This document shows, one piece after another, positions 60,107 through 64,000 of a DNA stretch of 64,000 nucleotides. This stretch comes from Ruminococcus sp. AM36-2AA (lineage in GTDB: Bacteria > Bacillota > Clostridia > Lachnospirales > Lachnospiraceae), in assembly GCF_003461955.1 (NCBI RefSeq), contig NZ_QTYB01000004.1, positions 124,001-188,000 of the forward strand, in the 5' to 3' direction. Numbering within the stretch: position 1 is the stretch's first letter; each line of letters opens with the position of its first letter. The position numbers were made by a program, and so were the translations under genes. The notes below the pieces were generated by a model. The model saw only the letters and a program-made list of their open reading frames with translations. It had not been told where the DNA came from and did no database searches.

Positions 60107-60971
60107 GTTTCACTCTCCCTTTCAGCAGATTTCTCAGTTTGCTGTTGTCAACTACCTTTTTATTCTGTGCTGCTACAAGTATTTCCCGAAGCTGCTTGCT
60201 GTTAAGGCCTCTGGAAAGTTCTCCTCCCTGAGCAACCGATACCTGCCCCGTTTCCTCGGAAACAATGATGGTAACAGAATCCGTCGCTTCACTGATTCCC
60301 ACGCCTGCACGATGTCTGGTTCCCAGCTGTTTGCTCAGTTCCATATTATCAGAAAGCGGAAGATAACAGGTTGCCGCAACGACTCGATTGCCACGCACGA
60401 TCACTGCTCCGTCATGGAGCGGTGTATTATGCTCAAAAATATTGATCAGGAGCTGACTGGTGAGAATTCCGTCAATATTAATACCGGTACGTATATACTC
60501 ATCCAGACGGATTTCTTCTTCGATAACGATCAGTGCACCGGTTTTAACCTCACCCATATCAAAACATGCCTTAACCAGTTCATTGATCGTCTTGTCGTTA
60601 AAGCGTTCCTTGACTTCCTTTCCACTGTCAAATGGAATGATGGTTGATACGATTTTTTTCTGTCCCAGCTGTTCCAGCGCTCTTCTCAATTCCGGCTGAA
60701 AAATTACGATCACACCGATCACCAGCACATTGGCCAGATTGCGGAAGATCCACAGGATCGTATTCATCTTGAATATATAAGCGATCAGAATGAAACCGAG
60801 AACTACCAGAATACCCTTCAGCAATGTATATGCTCTTGTAAATTTGATCCAGGCCATAAACTGATATACAAAGAAAGAAATCAGTCCAATCTCAATAATA
60901 TCAATAACCCCAAGTCCCGGGAGGGAAATCTTCCCCAGATATCCGGTCAGAACTGTCAGTATATTCTGCAT
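60087..60971 (-). CDS. cdaA: Diadenylate cyclase CdaA
   Basis: 294 residues. Three N-terminal membrane helices (about 12-80) precede a DAC domain with the catalytic DGA motif in LHDGAVIVRGNRV and RHRAG in LGTRHRAGVGIS. It makes c-di-AMP from two ATP. The second messenger controls potassium and osmolyte balance and wall homeostasis. AAAGGAGGAG precedes the start. Confidence 0.97.
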   Translation of the reverse strand: MQNILTVLTGYLGKISLPGLGVIDIIEIGLISFFVYQFMAWIKFTRAYTLLKGILVVLGFILIAYIFKMNTILWIFRNLANVLVIGVIVIFQPELRRALEQLGQKKIVSTIIPFDSGKEVKERFNDKTINELVKACFDMGEVKTGALIVIEEEIRLDEYIRTGINIDGILTSQLLINIFEHNTPLHDGAVIVRGNRVVAATCYLPLSDNMELSKQLGTRHRAGVGISEATDSVTIIVSEETGQVSVAQGGELSRGLNSKQLREILVAAQNKKVVDNSKLRNLLKGRVKHEEKSD

Positions 60972-61002
60972 AAGTCTCCTCCTTTCTTTCCGCTCATCCT
61001 GA

Positions 61003-61031
61003 GTAAAATACCATCAGCAAAAATATGTCAA
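61003..61031 (-). promoter_or_regulatory. Probable promoter of cdaA-cdaR
   Basis: Minus strand -35 TTGACA (61031-61026) is perfect. The -10 is weak, either TTTTAC at 17-bp spacing (61008-61003) or TATTTT at 15. The -35 touches a hairpin with arms AAGCGGAT/ATCCGCTT just upstream (about 61030-61053). Confidence 0.5.
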
Positions 61032-61043
61032 GCGGATATTCGC
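61029..61043. repeat. Copy 1 of a 15-bp intergenic repeat
   Basis: CAAGCGGATATTCGC occurs here and, identically, at 63527-63541, both in gaps between minus-strand genes. Here it is part of a hairpin before cdaA. Confidence 0.7.
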
Positions 61044-61098
61044 GATCCGCTTCGCTACGTAGCTCTACACCAAATAACTGCTCCGCAGTTTGGTTAAA

Positions 61099-62202
61099 TC
61101 AAAGATCTTTCAATGATTCTTCCAGCTGTTTTTCAAAGTCAATCTCATCAATTTTCTGTGGTGTCTCATTCACCGGACTTCCAAAATCCGGTTTCTGTGT
61201 AACAGGTGTTTCTTTTCTTTCCGGAAAATTTTCTTCACGGAAAACTACTTTATCTTCTTTCTTTTTTTCTTCACGTACAGGTTCCGCATTGATCTTTTTG
61301 ATACTTCTCTCTGAAGTTGCCACTGATGCTTTCGGAACCGCTTTTACATAGTAGTAATATTCATCATCTTCATACTCCAACCGTTCTGTCCTGCTGTAAT
61401 CTCCGCCATAGACAAGGAATTCCAGTACAAACCCGATCAGAACTGAAACTACTGTAGATATGATCATCGGAACCATTGATACCGTCACATCCAGGCAAAA
61501 ATCTCCCGCAAGAATAACCAGAATATAGGCCACACCACCTGCAATGATCGCAATTCTCCACGCGTAGTCAAAAGAGCGTGTTCTGAGAAGATTCACCAGT
61601 AATACAACAACCACAAAAGCAATCACTGTGATCCACATAGCCCAGTTCTGGACCAGTCCGTCCGAAAGCAGTTTCAGCTTCTCGGCAATTTCTGTTCCCT
61701 GATCGCTGAGTGCCGCGGACTGTGCATGTACAAAACGGATAAAATAATAGATCACCACACCACATCCTGCCGGAAGTGCTGAAACCGCACTGCCAAGTAA
61801 ACCTGCTCCCAGTGGAAGGAGTGTAGGAACACTGAATCCAAAAGAAAGAGGTGTCAGGATCAATGTAAGATTCTGAGATCCGCTGAACCGAAGAAACAGG
61901 ATCATCATAAACAGGATCAGTACCAGCATAAATCCGGCCACTTCCGGTCCCACCGCATAACAATGACCGATCATCATGGCAAATCCGATGAACATCATCA
62001 CGGATACAGGTAAAATAGCACACACCAGTGCCAGTACAAGAATTACAAATATATTATCCAGCTGCTTCATATATCCCATATTACTGTTGATCCAGAGGAA
62101 ATAGACAAATGCCAGAGCGAACTTCAGAACCGGCAGTATATATACTTCATATTCTCCATAAAACCTCTTGATATTCTGTTTAATCTCAAGTAAAGCTGTC
62201 AT
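61099..62202 (-). CDS. Unrecognised polytopic membrane protein with charged C-terminal tail
   Basis: 367 residues. About eight or nine membrane helices cover 1-265. The C-terminal 100 residues are cytoplasmic, charged and probably disordered (EREEKKKEDK-like, ending EKQLEESLKDL). I do not recognise the family. It overlaps the upstream small membrane protein by four bases (ATGA) and lies upstream of cdaA-cdaR with the same direction. A joint role with its overlapping partner in the membrane is likely; function unknown. Confidence 0.75.
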   Translation of the reverse strand: MTALLEIKQNIKRFYGEYEVYILPVLKFALAFVYFLWINSNMGYMKQLDNIFVILVLALVCAILPVSVMMFIGFAMMIGHCYAVGPEVAGFMLVLILFMMILFLRFSGSQNLTLILTPLSFGFSVPTLLPLGAGLLGSAVSALPAGCGVVIYYFIRFVHAQSAALSDQGTEIAEKLKLLSDGLVQNWAMWITVIAFVVVVLLVNLLRTRSFDYAWRIAIIAGGVAYILVILAGDFCLDVTVSMVPMIISTVVSVLIGFVLEFLVYGGDYSRTERLEYEDDEYYYYVKAVPKASVATSERSIKKINAEPVREEKKKEDKVVFREENFPERKETPVTQKPDFGSPVNETPQKIDEIDFEKQLEESLKDL

Positions 62203-62633
62203 TTTCTATGTCCTCCCGATTTTCTCCGGACCGGTGTTCTCTTTTCTCCCCGTCCGTAGATTTTTTCCAGTCTGGTAAGATCCTGATAATATTCCTTCAC
62301 ACTCTTCTTGGCGCGGTGATATTTCACAGAATACTGAATATAAGTCAGCACAGAATACACGATCAGCATGCCCAGATATCCGACTATGATATAAATCCCC
62401 ACTGCGACCAGGTTGATCTTATTCACATTATCCATAAGATATTCACTGAAATACGCAGCAATTCCGGCAAGCAGAAGCACATAGCCAATGGTTACCAGAA
62501 AGAAATTTTTGATCAGTGCAAGGCCGATATAATCGCTCCGGTAATATCTGCTCACCGGAAGATATTTCCTGCCTTCTCCATGTTCATACATGGCAAGGCG
62601 GTTCATGACCTTCACCTTTTCTTCATTTACCAT
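62199..62633 (-). CDS. Unrecognised small membrane protein with two helices
   Basis: 144 residues from ATG 62633 (GAGGAG upstream; the frame is open for another 31 codons without a site). Two membrane helices at about 45-65 and 78-102 are followed by a basic helical C-terminus (YHRAKKSVKEYYQDLTRLEKI). Its stop overlaps the start of the 367-residue membrane protein by four bases. No recognisable domain; probably a partner of that protein. Confidence 0.72.
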   Translation of the reverse strand: MVNEEKVKVMNRLAMYEHGEGRKYLPVSRYYRSDYIGLALIKNFFLVTIGYVLLLAGIAAYFSEYLMDNVNKINLVAVGIYIIVGYLGMLIVYSVLTYIQYSVKYHRAKKSVKEYYQDLTRLEKIYGRGEKRTPVRRKSGGHRK

Positions 62634-62776
62634 AAATAACTCCTCATAAGCTTTCTTATCAGGAAACTCCTGATATATAGTTCGTATTTCGCACTTTATG
62701 CAGCTATACTGTTTAACTGCAATCAAATTTATTGTAGCATAGTTCCCTACCTATGAAAAGTGTTTTTTCAGGGCTT

Positions 62777-63484
62777 TCACGCCCTTCCGGCGCATACTGT
62801 AAGGAAATAAACTTCCTTTGCACCTGCCTCCAGAAGGCACTGTGCCATGGCATCCATGGTACTGCCCGTTGTATAGACATCGTCCACCACCAGCACCGAT
62901 AATCCAGTTATATCTGCAGTTACCTGATATGCATTTTTAAGATTTTGCCGCCGTTTTGCGGCATTGAGTTTCTTTTGCGATCTTGTATTTCGTACTTTTC
63001 GTACCACATCCTCCCTCCAGGGTATCCCGCAGAAACCACTGAGCCGTTCTGCCAGATACGCTGCCTGGTTAAATCCTCTGTTTCTTTTCTTTCTGGGGTG
63101 GAGCGGAACAGGAACGATAAGCTGCGGTCTCCAGCGTTCCAGATATTTCTTTCCATAAATACTCATGGCTTTTGCGTAGAAATCTCCGTATTCCCGACAC
63201 CCGTAATATTTGAACCGTACCAGAGACTGCCGCCACATCTCTCCGTATGAAAATATACTTCTGCCTTCCGAAAAATAATGCTGTTCCCTACGGCAGTCCT
63301 GACAATATTCCTCTTCTGTTTTTACGGGACGGCCACACTTTTTGCACAATGGTTCCACATTTGGCCGGATCTTTCCGGCGCACCCGGAACAGATCAGGCT
63401 GTTCTTCTGTTTCAGGATCTGATGACACATGGGACATTTTTTCGGATAGAGCATATTCAGAAAAATTTCAGCTGTTTTTTTCAA
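62777..63484 (-). CDS. comF: ComF family phosphoribosyltransferase-like protein
   Basis: 235 residues. The start is TTG at 63484 with AAAGGA upstream. The N-terminal zinc finger has four CxxC pairs (CPMCHQIL, CSGCAG, CKKCGR, CQDC). The C-terminal phosphoribosyltransferase domain has the PRPP loop VLVVDDVYTTGSTM. ComF takes part in DNA uptake and processing in competent bacteria, though homologues occur widely in non-competent species. The neighbour is a RecD2 helicase, also a DNA-processing protein. Confidence 0.92.
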   Translation of the reverse strand: MKKTAEIFLNMLYPKKCPMCHQILKQKNSLICSGCAGKIRPNVEPLCKKCGRPVKTEEEYCQDCRREQHYFSEGRSIFSYGEMWRQSLVRFKYYGCREYGDFYAKAMSIYGKKYLERWRPQLIVPVPLHPRKKRNRGFNQAAYLAERLSGFCGIPWREDVVRKVRNTRSQKKLNAAKRRQNLKNAYQVTADITGLSVLVVDDVYTTGSTMDAMAQCLLEAGAKEVYFLTVCAGRA

Positions 63485-63526
63485 GAAAGTCCTTTCTCCC
63501 CGATAGCACTCTCCTTATAGTACAGC

Positions 63527-63541
63527 CAAGCGGATATTCGC
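63527..63541. repeat. Copy 2 of a 15-bp intergenic repeat
   Basis: Same 15 bases as 61029-61043. Here they lie in the loop and arm of an inverted repeat, GTACAGC/GCTGTAC (63520-63546 region), between the recD2 stop and comF. Confidence 0.7.
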
Positions 63542-63557
63542 TGTACTAGTAGCTATA

Positions 63558-64000
63558 CTAGTTGATCTCAGCTTCATCCAGTTCCCGTATTCTCCTGTCC
63601 AGTGAACTGTATCTCTGCTGCTGTTTCTCATTACGGATCATTTCCGCAAAGGTATTTTCACTTCCTACTACTGTGACACATTTACGTGCCCTTGTCACAG
63701 CTGTATACAAAAGATTTCGGTTCATCAGCATTCTTGGACCTGAAAGAATCGGTAAAATAACCGCAGGATATTCCGAGCCCTGTGATTTATGTATGGTCAC
63801 TGCATAGGCAAGTTCCAGTTCTTCCAGCTGTTTAAAGGAGTATTGCGCCTGACGTCCATCCTCAAATTCCACTGTAGCGGTCTCCGCAAATTCATTGATC
63901 TCCGTCATGATACCTGTATCGCCGTTAAATACCCCGACTCCTTTATCTACCGGAATCTTATATCTTCCGAGGATTTCCCACTCCAGCTGATAATTGTTTT
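63558..64000 (-). CDS. recD2: RecD2-like helicase, C-terminal part (partial)
   Basis: The reading frame runs off the right edge; about 146 C-terminal residues are visible. VFNGDTG, then VEFEDGRQAQYSFKQLEELELAYA, VTIHKSQGSEYPAVILPI and LLYTAVTRARKCVTVVG are the SF1 helicase motifs of the RecD/UvrD C-terminal domain. RecD2 is a 5'-3' helicase in DNA repair of bacteria without RecBC. The start is outside the window. Confidence 0.9.
   Translation of the reverse strand, partial: NNYQLEWEILGRYKIPVDKGVGVFNGDTGIMTEINEFAETATVEFEDGRQAQYSFKQLEELELAYAVTIHKSQGSEYPAVILPILSGPRMLMNRNLLYTAVTRARKCVTVVGSENTFAEMIRNEKQQQRYSSLDRRIRELDEAEIN

Noticed and set aside
1..64000. Integrated mobile element carrying the kinase-TIR region or glycan clusters
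   Set aside because: No integrase, transposase, relaxase, direct repeat at the tRNA-Leu 3' end or other boundary was found within the window.

Overview
The window is 64 kb of an accessory-rich but chromosomal stretch from a low-to-moderate GC Gram-positive anaerobe. Gene content and style (two kinds of cell-wall binding repeat enzymes, CdaA/CdaR, an LCP protein with an acidic tail, tRNA without encoded CCA, strong AGGAGG ribosome sites, TTG starts, sigma-A type promoters) point to the Clostridia, most likely a Lachnospiraceae member such as Blautia. The species assignment is inference. No transposase, integrase, phage gene or CRISPR array was seen.

Layout: 1-3343 is a molybdate locus (modC partial, modB, modA on the minus strand; a Mop-type molybdopterin-binding protein and an excisionase-HTH/PBP-like regulator on the plus strand, divergent from modA). 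3458-10964 is a minus-strand envelope operon: undecaprenyl-PP phosphatase, an acidic-tail lipoprotein, two CDP-glycerol-transferase-family enzymes and a membrane acyltransferase. 11124-15415 is carAB. 15654-15737 is tRNA-Leu(CAG).

15940-24549 holds the most unusual region. A small DUF2500-like membrane protein and a PP2C phosphatase (plus strand) converge tail to tail on a minus-strand run of clpX-like, a zinc-ribbon protein, an unrecognised 546-aa protein and a 1212-aa protein. That last protein combines a Ser/Thr kinase domain, a TIR domain, one membrane segment and a beta-propeller-like ectodomain. This looks like a phosphorylation-linked TIR receptor module and is the best candidate for an undescribed system.

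24722-33308 contains an HtrA protease and a polysaccharide operon: two GT2 enzymes, a polyprenyl glycosylphosphotransferase, an LCP ligase and a rhamnosyltransferase-like GT2. 33490-34740 is a plus-strand D-Ala-D-Ala carboxypeptidase relative that has lost both its nucleophile Ser and its KTG motif. 34908-53003 is an 18-kb minus-strand operon for an ABC-exported, probably rhamnose- and aminosugar-containing glycan. It encodes Wzm/Wzt, RfbC, two DegT-like aminotransferases, an ATP-grasp ligase, a multi-module 1879-aa methyltransferase/glycosyltransferase, further GTs, and an intact D,D-carboxypeptidase. A pair of half-size EamA transporters diverges from its promoter (53179-53860).

53943-64000 is envelope and housekeeping: a GH25 lysozyme and an L,D-transpeptidase, both with cell-wall binding repeats, then HPr, CdaR, CdaA, two unrecognised membrane proteins, ComF and the C-terminal end of RecD2. 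The window is dominated by cell-surface assembly: lipid-carrier recycling, glycan synthesis, export, wall attachment and wall remodelling, with c-di-AMP and kinase/phosphatase signalling alongside.
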